Origin: Amorphophallus konjac
Lineage: Eukaryota > Streptophyta > Magnoliopsida > Alismatales > Araceae
Direction of reading: 5' to 3'
Length of the DNA: 64,000 nucleotides
Assembly: GCA_022559845.1 (NCBI GenBank)
Contig: JAHNEJ010001956.1
Coordinates: 1 to 64,000 of the forward strand
Shown: positions 22,118 to 33,657 of the stretch, one piece after another
How positions within the stretch are numbered: the stretch's first letter is position 1
Layout of the letters: every line of letters starts with the position of its first letter
The notes under the pieces: generated by a model
What the model was told of the DNA's origin: nothing
The model's input: the letters and a program-made list of their open reading frames with translations, nothing else
Databases searched by the model: none
Position numbers and translations under genes: made by a program

Positions 22118-23430
22118 GGTCGCCAGAAGCTCTCTTGCCGCTTCTGTTCTGCGGGTAGCTGGCCCGGGCCGTACGGCCAATTGAGCCAGTTCTTGGGAGT
22201 CTTCAGGAGCTCCCCATATCGGCTGGATATACCAGCCATGTTGCAAGCAAAGACCTGCATCCTTCTTCTCTGTCGATGGACCCTCCGTCTGGCTTGTTGC
22301 GGAAAGGTCAGCCTCTTGAACACAGAAACTCTTCTTTCTTCTTCCCGCTCGGGGAAGGCTTCATCGGCTTCGATCTCGAAACCGTCGTTGTACCCATTGT
22401 CGTCGACTGACGACACCATCATTCTGTCTCCCATGTCTTCTTCATCCGCCACTGACGGGAAGTAGTCTTCGTCAGTGGCGACTGTCTGCATCAGTCGCTG
22501 CTGACCCAGCGAGGGGTTGCCCAGCCCTCGAAAGTAGTTCCTGATCAGACAGGTTACCTCCTCTTGACCCCGCTCTTGATAGAGTACGGGGGATAGTTGT
22601 CGACCTCCAGCAGGAGGGATATAGGCCAGCCGAGCTCTGTCGGCCGGATGTTGGAATCTTCGTCCCGTGACTGGGACGTTGGCTTGGCGGGCAGCAGCCC
22701 GGAAACTTCTGCGGCGCGGGGGATCCGCAACCACTTCTTCTTCATTCTTCGGGGACAAGCCCCTTTCTCTTCTCACTCCCGCCTCGTCGTTCATAGGACG
22801 GCGGCGGATGGGTGTCAGATGGTAGGCAGGTCGGGTCCGCTTGGGAACCCACACCTGTTTGAACTTTTTCGGCTTGAGTGCCGAGCTTCCTTGGCCAGAG
22901 GGGCCGGCTTCTTCTCTTTCTGCTCTCCTTCCAGCGAGAGCCTGATAGGTATTGCGGACAGGGATGTTGGGGATGACTCGGTCTGGGGTCACCCGGGCCG
23001 TGCGTCCCTCGAGGAAGACGCGCATGCCTCCAACAAGCATAGATTTCCTGGACTGCGATAGGGTTCCGGTGATTGCAGCAGCATTCTGGCGGACCTGGCG
23101 ACGCTGGCGTCCTCCAGGGTGCTTGTTGATGACACTGGGGTGGGTCCCACGTATGACGTGGTGCACCAAGCAGCTAGCGGCCGGGGCCGGGCTTTCAAGC
23201 AAGTCTTCGCAGCAGGGAACCTTCAGAGGCTCCATCTTCTCTGCGACTTCCTTGGCAGGCTCTGGGGCTTCAACCTCCAGGATATCGACGAAGGCTAACC
23301 CCAAAAAGTTGGGGAAGCCTACAGCGGCAGGGAAGCTGCCGAATTCCATGGGTACCGCCAGGTACCCTTGCGCGTGTCCAGCAACGATCGAATGATCGAA
23401 ATCGACGCCAGTTATCCCGTGGATCGTCAT
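22114..23430 (-). CDS. E1 ORF1 upstream of gag (Ogre-type)
   Basis: About 438 residues starting MTIHGITGVDF, roughly 100 bases after the primer binding site. It is rich in Arg/Lys with an acidic stretch near the C-terminus. I recognise no domain. An extra ORF between the 5' LTR and gag is the defining feature of Ogre elements, whose ORF1 function is unknown. Its TGA (22116-22114) overlaps the ATG of gag as ATGA, which suggests coupled translation. The open frame extends upstream through the primer binding site into the LTR, but that part cannot be translated from this start. Confidence 0.65.
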   Translation of the reverse strand: MTIHGITGVDFDHSIVAGHAQGYLAVPMEFGSFPAAVGFPNFLGLAFVDILEVEAPEPAKEVAEKMEPLKVPCCEDLLESPAPAASCLVHHVIRGTHPSVINKHPGGRQRRQVRQNAAAITGTLSQSRKSMLVGGMRVFLEGRTARVTPDRVIPNIPVRNTYQALAGRRAEREEAGPSGQGSSALKPKKFKQVWVPKRTRPAYHLTPIRRRPMNDEAGVRRERGLSPKNEEEVVADPPRRRSFRAAARQANVPVTGRRFQHPADRARLAYIPPAGGRQLSPVLYQERGQEEVTCLIRNYFRGLGNPSLGQQRLMQTVATDEDYFPSVADEEDMGDRMMVSSVDDNGYNDGFEIEADEAFPEREEERRVSVFKRLTFPQQARRRVHRQRRRMQVFACNMAGISSRYGELLKTPKNWLNWPYGPGQLPAEQKRQESFWRP

Positions 23431-23526
23431 TAATCTGCCTGCAAAGGCAAACAGGGAAATAATCAGTAGCCTTTGAGAGGGCTTCGAAGCCCGGATATCT
23501 CGGCAAAGAGATGAAAGGTGACACTG

Positions 23527-23544
23527 GTCCCACCGGGCGTGCCA
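23527..23544 (-). promoter_or_regulatory. Primer binding site of E1
   Basis: On the minus strand TGGCACGCCCGGTGGGAC lies four bases inside the 5' LTR. It starts with TGG, the complement of a tRNA 3' CCA. The same 18 bases occur next to the E3 LTR (51204-51221). The priming tRNA was not identified; tRNA-Arg is a candidate from the 3' part. Confidence 0.7.
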
Positions 23545-23548
23545 GACT

Positions 23549-26500
23549 TGTTTGACGCGGAATCTTTTTCCTTCCTTTTTTCTTGGGTTTCGCGGGTCGA
23601 TCAATCAATTGGCTAACTTGGTAGTTAACTGGCTGATTAACAATGCGGGCGTGCCAGTCACATGAGTGACGAGTTATTATGCGCTCATTCTGACCCATGT
23701 CAGGCGAATGTGAGGTTCGGTCGGGACCAGCAGTCCGCCATACCATAAAGGCTATAGCGTTAATTACATCCCCCACGAGGAGGGAACACCTTTGATTAAT
23801 TACCGAGATAGCGGGCTGTCGAAGCCGAAATAAAAAGAACTACATGATGACTATGACAAAAGCCTACGGAAGGCGTTTGTTTATCATGCAAGGGATGCAT
23901 AGCTCATAGAATAATGGACCCTTGGTACATGGCAGAGGACGTAGGTCCGAAGACCACCATCGCGCATAGCGAAGACTTCCGATCGAGTGTGACCTGACCT
24001 CTTATCAACATCCTTTGATATACGTAAGGGTTGATGCGGATATGCATGGGAAATCATGCTGCGTGGGGCATGATGACGATGCTACAGCGTAAATCCGATA
24101 GCATGCCCTCTTCCTTCGGATTATACCCAAAAAAGGGAGATAGGACGTCCATCCATGGAGAGCCGGAATGGAGACCCAAAAGAAAATCAGGCACAGGCCT
24201 GGATCCAAAAAGGATCCAAATATGACGGGACCGTCTGCGCCACTCGTTAATATTCCCCTCGAGGGGCCATTGGAGGGCATGCGGTGGCAGAACTCCGAGG
24301 GCCAGTGGGGAGACGGGAGAGTTATCGTGTTCGGTGTAATGTAGGGGTGGAACCCCCATTAATATATCTCCGTGGGCCCAGGTGAATGACGATAATCCCC
24401 TCGCAAGATGCTGAAGACTGGCTTAAGGGTTGATGGGAGTAGGACCTCTGGGTTTGGGATGATTATTCTGGGGTTTAATGGGATGTTGAGATATCAAGAT
24501 TTGAAGAAGAGCACCCACTAGTAAGGTGAAATGACACAGATATTAGTCGGCGCTGGAGATCCCGGCACGAAGGGCAGACGGCGCGAGGGGAGGGGGTTCA
24601 AAGGGGCATCGGCCCAGCCTAGTCCCGGCGCGAAGGAATACGGCGCGAAAAAGGGGCTCAAGGGGGTCTCGGCCCAGCCTGGTCCCGGCGCGCCCTGGCC
24701 TTCGGCGTGCCCTGGTCCCGGCGCGCCACCCACCCGGCGCGGGTTTGGCGCCGGGAGGCAGTGGCGCCGAGGGATGTTCTATGAGGTTTAAAGAAAGGGT
24801 ATTTGTGAGGGTTTTATGGGCGTTCAGTGGAGATTTCATGAAGTCAGGTGGGGGTTATAGGAAATGAGGGTGGATGCACTCCTGGAGGGGGGGTGTTCAA
24901 AGAGATCATTAGCAGGGAGATGTATTCCCTATGAGGGCAAGATGCCGTGAGATATCACAACTCAGGCTCTCACCAGATTCAGGGGTTAACTACGCTATCC
25001 CGATGAAACATCGTGCCGTATGACAGAGTGAAGCCCTGGGCAAATTTTGACAGCATCTCCCCTTATTTTGGGAGTGTGCCAAGAGAATATCATGGGATAT
25101 CTACTCACGAATGCCGGAGTAGAAACCAAAATAAGTGCCGGGCGTAGCCCGTGATTCAAGTGTCTCGGTCATAAGAGACCTTATCCCCACTGTTGTAATA
25201 TTCCCAATGCAATCCATCGGAGAGCCTGCAAGGGCAGGGCCCCGTGGTTTACTGGGTTGCAAAATGTAGAGGGACAATTAACCCCTTTGATATAGCTCCC
25301 ATGAGGTCAGAGGGAAGGGCAATGCACACCCATGGGGCAGGATATGATGGACAGAGGCTGTATGGGTTATCGGCACGTGCGTGAAGGCACCAGGGTGGCC
25401 AACAAACGCATAGGTGTCAATGCAGAGAAGAGGGGTGGTTTTCGGCACGAAGGCCAGGTAGGTTCGGCGCGATATGGGGGATGCAGCCGGCGTGGCAAGC
25501 CCTCGGCGTGAAATCCACGCCGGGAGACACCGGCGCCGGGGGGTTTTGCAAAGGAGGTTTCAGAACCCAGCAGGGCTTCGGGAGCTTGAAGGAAAGGGGT
25601 TTTACCTCGACTGTCTTAGATGATGGAGGGGGAAGAAACCCTTGGGGGAAACACCTTGCCTCCGGGAGCCTCACTGAGAGCAAAAAGTGTGCGGGCGGAA
25701 ACCCCTAAACATATCCCTTTCAGTCCGCATACGAGGAGCCATGAGATAGACTGTCTCAGGCCCTCGAAATGTGGCACAGGAGGGGGATAGAGCGATGGCG
25801 AAGAATCTTCGACAGATAGAGGAATTCAAACATAAAAAAGAACTCATTCAAGGCTACCTGCAGCCCGTGCATAGATTAGAACCTCAGATGCAGGGGAAGA
25901 CGGAGAAGAATGATCAGAGGTAGCAGACATCAGCCCATTCTTTCATTAATAACTTCATCCAAATGGCTTACACGCATGCTATTTAGAAAAAGAAATCCGA
26001 CTCAATCGGAAAGAGAAATCCAGGCTTAATCCCTGCAAAGCAGGGTTACATTGGCATCCGATGCTATTGAAGCAAAGATGCTAGAAATCGAAAATACAGA
26101 GGGAAAAGTTGAGACAGATAGGGAGGAGAAGCAGAGGAAGCTGTAGCTGCCCGACGTTCCCACCTGGATCCTTCTTCGAACCTCTGACTCTCTCCTCTTC
26201 TTTTCTTCTCTTTTTTTCTTTCAAGGGCTCTCGAACTCCCTCTTGCTCTTCGGTGGCTAAGCACTCTCTTTCTCTTCTTCTTTCTCCTTTTTTTTCTTTT
26301 TCCTCTTCTATGCTCTGTCTGTGCTCTCTTGTTTCGTTCGAAGGGCAGGCCTCTTATAGAGGTGAGACCCTTCATTCATTCGGCATGAGCTCCCCGGCGC
26401 GCCAGAACCGCTCCTCCCGGCGTGACAGCCATCGGCGCGTCCGGTCTCTTGTTTGGGCTTGGCCCATCTTCTTGTCATTCGGCCCATCCGTCCAGGATCC

Positions 26501-26888
26501 ACTCAGTGAACTCCTCTCGACGGTGGGGTTCTTGACATATGCATATTACGACCCCACCGAGCCCGTCTACACCTTGCATTCACACATACGTGCGGGGCAC
26601 CGTGCATCCTGGTTCTTGGAGCGTCACAGATGTCTAAACATCAGTTTCAGCAGGAAATGGTTGCCTGAATGTTGTTGTAGTTTAATCAGCATGACTATCT
26701 GAACGATAGCAGTACTGGACAGCGACTTGGCCAGAGACGGCTATAGTCGAACAGAATAATAGGGGTAGTGGGTCTATTCTATTCAGACTCTCAGATCTCC
26801 CAAGAATAGCACGTGAACTGTGCCCTCGACTGATCTTCAAAGCTGTGAATATGCTATAGTTTCTTCTGGTATATTTTAGGTGTCAACA
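23549..26888 (-). repeat. E1 5' LTR (right in window)
   Basis: Partner of 1906-5252, lengths 3340 and 3347. The differences seen by eye are mostly transitions and small homopolymer changes. GGCGCG units at 24545-24765, 25460-25545 and 26390-26440 match those in the left LTR. Confidence 0.9.
26349..26363 (-). promoter_or_regulatory. TATA box of E1 5' LTR
   Basis: Minus-strand CTCTATAAGAGG about 530 bases from the U3 end, directly followed by a purine-rich leader. This is probably the promoter of the full-length E1 RNA. Confidence 0.45.
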
Positions 26889-26893
26889 GCCCC
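26889..26893. repeat. Target-site duplication of E1, right copy
   Basis: GCCCC, identical to 1901-1905. The sequence after it continues the A LTR. Confidence 0.85.
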
Positions 26894-28237
26894 GCATACA
26901 GTAAATCAAATGAATAGCTCTCGGCGCTATCCTTCAGGCACAGAGAACTGTCCTGGCCTTCTGACCTCCGCGCCGGGAACCCTTGCATCCTGGCCGCGCC
27001 GGGAAAACCCCCTCCTGGCTGCTTTGCCATCGCGCCGGGAAGCCCATCCTCTGGCCTTCTCCCCTACGCGCCGGGAACCCCTCCCCTTTGAGCAATTCCT
27101 CCTCGCGCCGGGAGCTCCCTGGCCTTCTCTTCAGCTCGCTGGGAACCTGGCCTCTTTGCCCTTGCTCCGAGAAGCCCACACCCTTGGTCGTTTGACCCTG
27201 GCGCCGACAACCTCCCTTGGCCATTTGGCCCTTGCACTGAGAGCATATCTCCTGGGCGCGTCGGGAACCCCCTTCTGTTCCTTGCCTTGGCGCCGGGAAC
27301 CTCCAGGCCAGTCCAAGGTGCGCCGAGAGCCTACTCTGCCACCCATCAAGCCTCCGACACCTCTATCAAACCCACTTAGGGATGTCCATGAGTCACCAGA
27401 ACTGTCCCGAGGGTAAAATTAAAGGGAGTCAGACTCCCTTATGTTCCACTGATCCGTACCGGGTTTATGAGCAACCCCTTTAGCTGAGGTGAGCTCTGCC
27501 ACTGCATGAGTGTCACCGGCTCCTATAAGGGAAGAGTCAAACATTGCCTCAGGGCATACATGTACAGTGTGGGGGGGGGGGGTTAGCCCCCTCCTTTTTC
27601 TCGGCTTTCATCCCGGCACTCCGTGGGTGATAGCCTATTCTCCCCTGGGCATAATCCAGATTATGGGGAGATGCTGCCGAAATGTCGATTGATGTTTTAA
27701 CCCCGATAAGGCACTCATACACCTCCCGTCTGGCTCGATTTTTTGGGGAATATGAATACTGCGAGGCCTTTGGCTGGATGAGGAACATGAAAGGGGATAT
27801 GTCCCCGATGACTGCCTAGGCTCCGCCCCGCCGCTGCGTGGACGGTGTCCTATCTCCACCCGGCACGATCTACACAAGGGGGGGGGGGGGGTCATGCTGA
27901 TTTAATAAACTATCGTTCGCTCAATTACCTTCTCAGAATAATAATATCTTCAATATCACGCACTGTTATTTTTCTTTTATTATCGCCCCGAGTGGCCTCC
28001 TATTTTGGCGTTTAATCAAGGGTTGTCCTTCTTAGGAAGGGCGTAATTAACGTCATAGCCTTTATGGTATGGCGGACTTTTGGTCCCGACTCGGACTTCA
28101 CAATCGACTGACCAAGTCAAGTCGAGCGCACAATGAAATCATCACACATGTGACTGGCACGCTTAACAAACCAAATAAATAAATAAATAAATAAACAATA
28201 ATAATAAAGGAAAGAAAAAAAAAATCCCGCGTCCACA
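26889..28237 (+). repeat. 3' LTR of element A, right segment
   Basis: Continuation of 324-1905. At 26960-27330 it carries about ten copies of CGCGCCGGGAA-type units. The last 200 bases are the reverse complement of the inner end seen in the E1 and E3 LTRs (TAAAGG...GGTCC..., GTGACTGGCACGC). It ends CCCGCGTCCACA at 28237. G runs at about 27570 and 27880 are notable. No gene. Confidence 0.7.
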
Positions 28238-28737
28238 ACGCCCAGGGCATCGCCGTTTCTTAACTCACGTCTTTATAGAAGGCGTTAATCAATTCAAAAT
28301 TTCAAATTATCTTCAAAATAATTCCTTGTTTTCTCAGAAAAAAAATGCCTTTTCTCACGTCGCGTGTTCAAAAATGGACGCCCGTATTAGTCGTCGTCAA
28401 ATTCAAAGGGTAATAATGACGCCCGATCACATCAATCAACTCCCATTAATGTGCCTAACGACGATTACAAATTCCCATGCAAATAATAATTGACGTCCAG
28501 CCTCAGGGTGTCAAATCTATAAACCACGCCTTTCCTCAAACCGTCAATTTACAAAGACACGACTTCCATTCGGCCGTCAATTCATCTCGACCGTTAAACC
28601 CTACTTTCCCCCCTTTTCTCCTTCCTTTGTTCATTTCCTCTCTTTCTCCCCTCCTCTGCAAAACCCTAACCGAAAACCCTAACCATCTTCCCTCTCTCTC
28701 ATTCTCACTCTCTCTACTCTCTCTCTACCACAACCCC
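28238..28737 (+). promoter_or_regulatory. Upstream region of the B antisense gene, with hairpin units and telo-boxes
   Basis: Contains degenerate ACGCC/GGCGT units, then two AAACCCTAAC telo-box-like motifs (28660-28670 and 28674-28683). A CT-rich initiator-like tract (28691-28731) follows just before ATG 28738. Telo-boxes with pyrimidine-rich leaders are common in plant promoters of growth-related genes. Nothing else is seen. Confidence 0.4.
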
Positions 28738-31700
28738 ATGGCCGGTGGCACTCACAAACGGTAGAGGGTTGCTGCCCCTGCCGTGGTGGACCTGGAAGAA
28801 GAACAATCCGTGGAGGAGCCCCCTCCCGCGGCGGCCGAAGAAGCACCGGCGGCGGCGGCCGGTGAAGAGGAAGAATGCGGTGAAGAGGACGAAGGAGAAG
28901 AAGAAGATGAAGGTGATGAAGGTGATGAAGAAAATGAGGACGATGAAGAAGACGATGATGGAGAAGAAGAAGGAGGAGATGGAGAAGAAAGAGGAGAAGA
29001 AACACCGGCGGCAGCGGTGGCCCGTCGGCCCGGCCAACTCTGGCGACCACGGCAGCCAAGGCAGCCCCTCCGTGGGGGATTGATTGGACCCAGACGGCAG
29101 AAGGTAGGCTCGGCACACCATTTCCATAGCTCTCGGGTAGGGTAAACCAGAGACGCAGACAAATGACGCCCCCAGGGGTGTCGTGAATTTAAATAACGTC
29201 CCAGAGTGGGTCGTTAATTACATCTTTTCATTTTTTGAAAATAATTAATCGCATGAAAGAAACACGCCCTGCAGCATGTCGTTATTTCAAATTTATCATG
29301 TTTTTACACCATGTTGTTAATTTATTGTTATTTCATTGAATTTATCATGCATGGTTCCTGTTATTTTAATATCACACTTAAAACCCCAGGAAAACCATGC
29401 CCCCCATCGGGACGTTAATTCAATAGGTAACGACCACAGGGTGGTCGTTAATTAAATTTTTTTTCAGAATTGTAGTTTAGCACAGAAAATAGCTTTTAAA
29501 ACCGCGCCCCCCACAGGGGCGTTACTCAAACAAATGACGACCCAAGGATGGGCGTCAATTAAATAATGCTCACAAATTTAGGAAATTACTTTCAAAGCAG
29601 CGTCCCACATAGGGGCATCTCTTTAATAAACAACGACCTATGGTGGGTCGTTAATTCAAAACACATTTGTAAAACAATTAAACTCAAACGAATATCACAC
29701 ATGAAAGCTTAAGCGAAAATTTATTCTTTTCTGGTGTAGGGGTTGATGAGGACGCGGATCTCTTGGGTCTTGGTCCGAGCAGCTTATTATGGTCTCCCCG
29801 AGTTTTAGAGGGCTAGGATAGACGCTATGGGGTTTAGGGCCTTAGTATTGAGTCAGTGAGACCCGACCTACCCTTGATCCAGGTACTCAGAGAGAGATGG
29901 GATAGGTCTAGCAGGGCATTTATGATGCCATGGGGCACATGATTCCTAGCCTAGAGGATGTGGCTAGGATTACCGGGCTGAGGGTAGATGGCGAGGCTGT
30001 AAGCGGGATCACCCTACCCGACTATAGTGAGCTTACTCAGAGGCTACTAAGGCTAGAGACGATGTACGAGACACCGAGCGAGTGTAGGACCATTTTTCGC
30101 ACTGACCTTACCATAGCTATGGGATTGGGGGACTCTAGGGAGAGATCTAGGGAGTCCTTAGAGCAGTTTTCGCAGAGATTGATAGATGGGGCTAGGGCTA
30201 CCTATTGCCAGGACCCGGCTGAGAGAGAGAGGGCAGACAGAGATTTGAAGAGATTTCTATTTTTGATGCTCGGGAGGCTGCTGCTTGGCACAAAGGGTGA
30301 TGTTATTAACTGCCGATTCCTGGGGATACTCGAGGTCTTGGAGGGCGTTGGTAGATACGCCTGGGGAGCAGCACTGCTGGCGCACTTGATAGTCGACCTG
30401 TCCACAGGGACAGGTCGAGAGACGACAGTCAGTGGCTTTTCACCTTTTCTTCAGGTATGCATTTTCTTTCTTTTTGTTTTCTTGTTAGAATACATATGCA
30501 TATGAATGCTTCGCTAATGCGATGCATGAATTCAGATTTGGAGTCACTTGTACATGCCGATGGGACGCGTCGACCAGCGACCTGGAGATGAGGGATCTTT
30601 CCCCTTAGCACGGCGATGGCTACCAGTGGTGATTGGAGCCCCACTCGCCTATGAGTTGCGAGTGTTGCGACGGGAGTTCCGAGACTTCCCCGCCTCACTA
30701 GTACGCATGATTAATGTTATGCATTTTTTTATTTATTAATTATGATGAGATGCATGATGATATGCATGTTTATGGATGCAGGTGCGGTGGAGACCCTACG
30801 AGGGGATGACCGACGAGGGCCAGCCGTGGGTCGTAGCGGGCCGGCCTCGTTTTGGGCATGAGCTTTGGGTTCATTGCCTGAACGAGATTGAGCCGCTACG
30901 GCTTAGGCTGGTGATGAGGACCCTCGACCTACACCAGGAGTGGATCGAGGTAGGAGAGCCGCATGGGATAGGTAAGAAGACGTGCGGTCGCACGAAGGTG
31001 ATCGACTGGAGAGTGCGGTTCTCAGACCAGTACGCCGACTGGCAGCGTGGCGGGACCCGAGTCTCCTCACAGGCGACGGACAGCTCCGAGTACCTCCGAC
31101 GCTACTGGGAGGTTTACGCCGGTCGACCCCAGATGAGGGTCTTGGGGGTATATATGAATGCACTTATTTCTAAATTAAATGCAAATGCTTTGTATATCTA
31201 TCATGCGACTAATATGTAATGAATGCAGGATGCGCGGGATATAGTGGCGATGGATGCACAGGCCCACCTACACAGCCTAGAGGCACAATTAGCTGCCACG
31301 CGGGCAGACCTTGAGACCCTGGTGAGTGTTTAAATTATTCCTATATGCAAATGATTTTTTTTTTGAATTATTGATGATTATCCACTGACAATCTTAATGA
31401 ATGCAGCATGCCCAGCAGGGAGCAGCGGTGAGAGAGACAGGAGAGGCCTCCAGCTCGAGAGGGCCCAGTGCAGAGACGACGGCACTAGCGGAGCAGCTAG
31501 CAGGGGCAGTTGCACGGGCTGAGGCAGCAGAGCACGACCTCGCCTCACGGGTAAATTTCAAACTCAAACTTAACCTTGCATTAAATTAAATTATTTATGT
31601 GATATGCTCATGAAAATTGTTTTCTTACAGACCGAGGAGCTCCAGGCCGCTCTTACCTGCATCGAGGAGGGTCAACATGCGATGGCCACCCGGGTGAGTT

Positions 31701-32329
31701 TTGTTTTCAGTTGTTAATTGCTTATTTCATGAATTATTGAATTATACATGGAACTGATAATTTGTTTGAATGTTTGTAGACTTCAGAGTTACAGGCGGCA
31801 CTCACCCAGGCTGCCTTAGCTGGGGCGGAGCTGGGCATCCATGAGCAGCGTGTCACGGAGTTTGAGAGAGCTTTGAGGTGACGAGAGGAGTTGCCTTAGG
31901 ACGTGGCGGAGTTACGGGTCACCCTCGAGCTGGAGCGGAGGGAGCGTGCTCGAGCGCGAGGAGCACCAGGCGGAGCGCGCTCGTGACCGTGAGCAGCACC
32001 AGATGGACCGTGCCCGGGATCGAGAAGAGCGGTCAGCTTGCGAGTGGGAGCTTACAGCCTTGAGGGCCCAGCTAGTCGTTACGTAGGAGCGGCTACGAGC
32101 GACCGAGGAGCGGCTTCAGCTAGGCTGGGAGCGGGCGCGAGCTGCAGGGTACACCTTCACCAGCTCTACTTTTGTGGTGGGCTCCTCTCTCCGACAGAGG
32201 AGCGAGGCAGAGGAGCCGGCTCGAGCTCCAGCTACTTCCCGGGGGTCCATGCCCCCTCCACCAGCGCCTCGTCGGGAGGACGAGAGTGAGGCCGAGAGTA
32301 GGAGAGAGGAGAGTGGAGGCGAGAGATGA
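28738..32329 (+). pseudogene. B antisense gene: multi-exon PMD protein with coiled coil, decayed
   Basis: Eight exons fit: 28738-29103, 29740-30454, 30536-30700, 30782-31147, 31229-31321, 31407-31550, 31631-31693 and 31780-32329, with GT-AG introns. Exon 1 is acidic (Glu/Asp-rich). Exons 2-4 give a plant mobile domain: LRERWDRSSRAFMMPWG, IPSLEDVARITGLRVDGE, VRWRPYEG and YLRRYWEVY. Exons 5-8 encode a coiled coil with repeats such as SELQAAL and an Arg/Glu-rich tail ending at TGA 32327. Damage: TAG at 28762, a TAG and two frame changes within exon 2 (about 29740-29935), and stops or frame changes in the last exon. It is related to MAIN/MAIL1-type proteins. It lies antisense to B gag-pol. Confidence 0.65.
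29104..29739 (+). repeat. Intron 1 of the B antisense gene: hairpin-unit cluster
   Basis: Seven or more units alternate with AT-rich spacers. Perfect examples are TAACGACCAC agg GTGGTCGTTA (29428-29450), CGCCCC ccaca GGGGCG (about 29505-29521) and AACGACC...GGTCGTT (about 29630-29650). The donor GTAGGC and acceptor GTGTAG define the intron. Confidence 0.6.
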
Positions 32330-33657
32330 GAGATTATACTTGTACTCCTCCACCCTCACACCTGTAACCAGATATTTATGATGTATATATATGAGATTGA
32401 AATTTTTGTTACCTGAGCACTTGTGTAGTTGTGTACTTGTGTCTTCTTTTCCTTCTCGCCTTTTACTTTTGCCCTGCGCTTGTAGTTCACACTTGAACAA
32501 ACAGGTTAATCCATCTGTTTGACTTGGCCCCTTGCTCAATAAGCAAGGGATGTCTTTACTTTGACCTTGATAACGGGTCAAGGGGCCAAGCCTTTAATGG
32601 AGGCAAATGATAGATATAAAATGCGCCATGCAAGCAAGCATATGCTAGCCAAAGGTAAAAGATGCCCATACAAGAATGCAACCAAGCATATGAGAAGCAG
32701 AGGGCTTGAAATTCCACAATCATTTTTTTGTTATTATTTATATATTTACTTTTTTTGTTGAATTTTTATTTTGAAAGTGGCACTTAATTTTGAAAAGGAT
32801 GCCTATTTGAAAATTTTTGTTTTGGAGGCGAGTATAGTATAGAGCTTTGAAACCTTAACCACCATAATCTAGAATTCATTAGACTTTCTCAAGAGACTTA
32901 ACAAAAGAGCCAACATGACTTATTTAGGCTTTTACTTATATTCTCTCGCAGCCCATCCTTCGTAGTCGGTCTTCGCCATTCTTCGAGCTTACAACCCACC
33001 ATAGAGGGAGAAGAGAAGAGTGATTAAGGAAGCTCACGAAAGGTTTTCAGGAATGGGACACGCTCCTCCCCTGCCCTAATGCCTGTTGGAATTCGGTCTT
33101 CGGCTTAGGGAAATTTTGTTGCTCTTTTTACCCTTATTCATGCATGCTTACGACCAGGGTTTTCCCTGCGGGGACTTTGCCCTCTTGACATGCTTTCTTT
33201 TATCATAACTTCCTTTTTTTTTTTTGAAACAGATAAAGACCTAATTGTACTTGGGCTTTAAGCATTTTATTCCCTTTTGGGCCCTGACTTCCACCTACTA
33301 GGGCGGCGGGCAGGCTTGGTCAGTAACCCCTAACTTGTATTCCCTCTCGTGAGCCGAAAGGAAGAGAATAGGTAAGGCTTTTACACTCTTGTTTAGGTCA
33401 GACTTTCCTCAAATTCTGGGCTGCTTGAGCTTAAGAATAAAGCGTGTAGTGTGTGCGTGAATTGACCCAAGAGTTAAATTGTCGAGACTGAAGAATGAAT
33501 TAAGGATTTTGATTTTTTCGGGCTCGTGGCCCATGTACTATACCAGCCTCCAAATTTTTTGTTTATTTTTTTCTTTTTGTTTATTTTTTTCTCTTTTTTC
33601 TCTTTTTGTTTTTCTTCTTTTTTTTGGTTTTATTTTTCTTCTTTTTTTCTTTTTGGT
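32330..33657. other. B non-coding spacer between antisense gene and integrase
   Basis: AT-rich with T runs (33225, 33550-33660). No tandem array and no gene could be supported. It corresponds in position to the minisatellite zone of E1. Short open frames in the T-rich part are low complexity. Confidence 0.5.

Larger units (their letters stand above)
1906..26888 (-). mobile_element. E1: complete 25-kb Tat/Ogre-type LTR retrotransposon
   Basis: Two near-identical LTRs (1906-5252 and 23549-26888) with TG...CA ends are flanked by GCCCC duplications. The coding order on the minus strand is ORF1, gag, protease, RT-RH, archaeal-type RNase H, integrase. A minisatellite zone (about 11.5-14.1 kb) and an opposing PMD-like gene on the plus strand lie between pol and the 3' LTR. 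ORF1, the dual RNase H and the large size match the Tat/Ogre group. Related Tat elements such as Grande are known to carry antisense ORFs at this place. By eye the LTRs differ by only a few percent, so the insertion is fairly recent, but pol has an in-frame TAG and the reading frame changes twice. Confidence 0.9.

Noticed and set aside
324..28237. Element A LTR as a solo LTR
   Set aside because: A polypurine tract precedes it and the five bases on either side (GCTAT and ACGCC) differ, so it is the 3' LTR of a longer element.
28679..29162. Minus-strand open frames of Leu/Ser/His runs
   Set aside because: Shadows of the acidic exon 1 of the B antisense gene.
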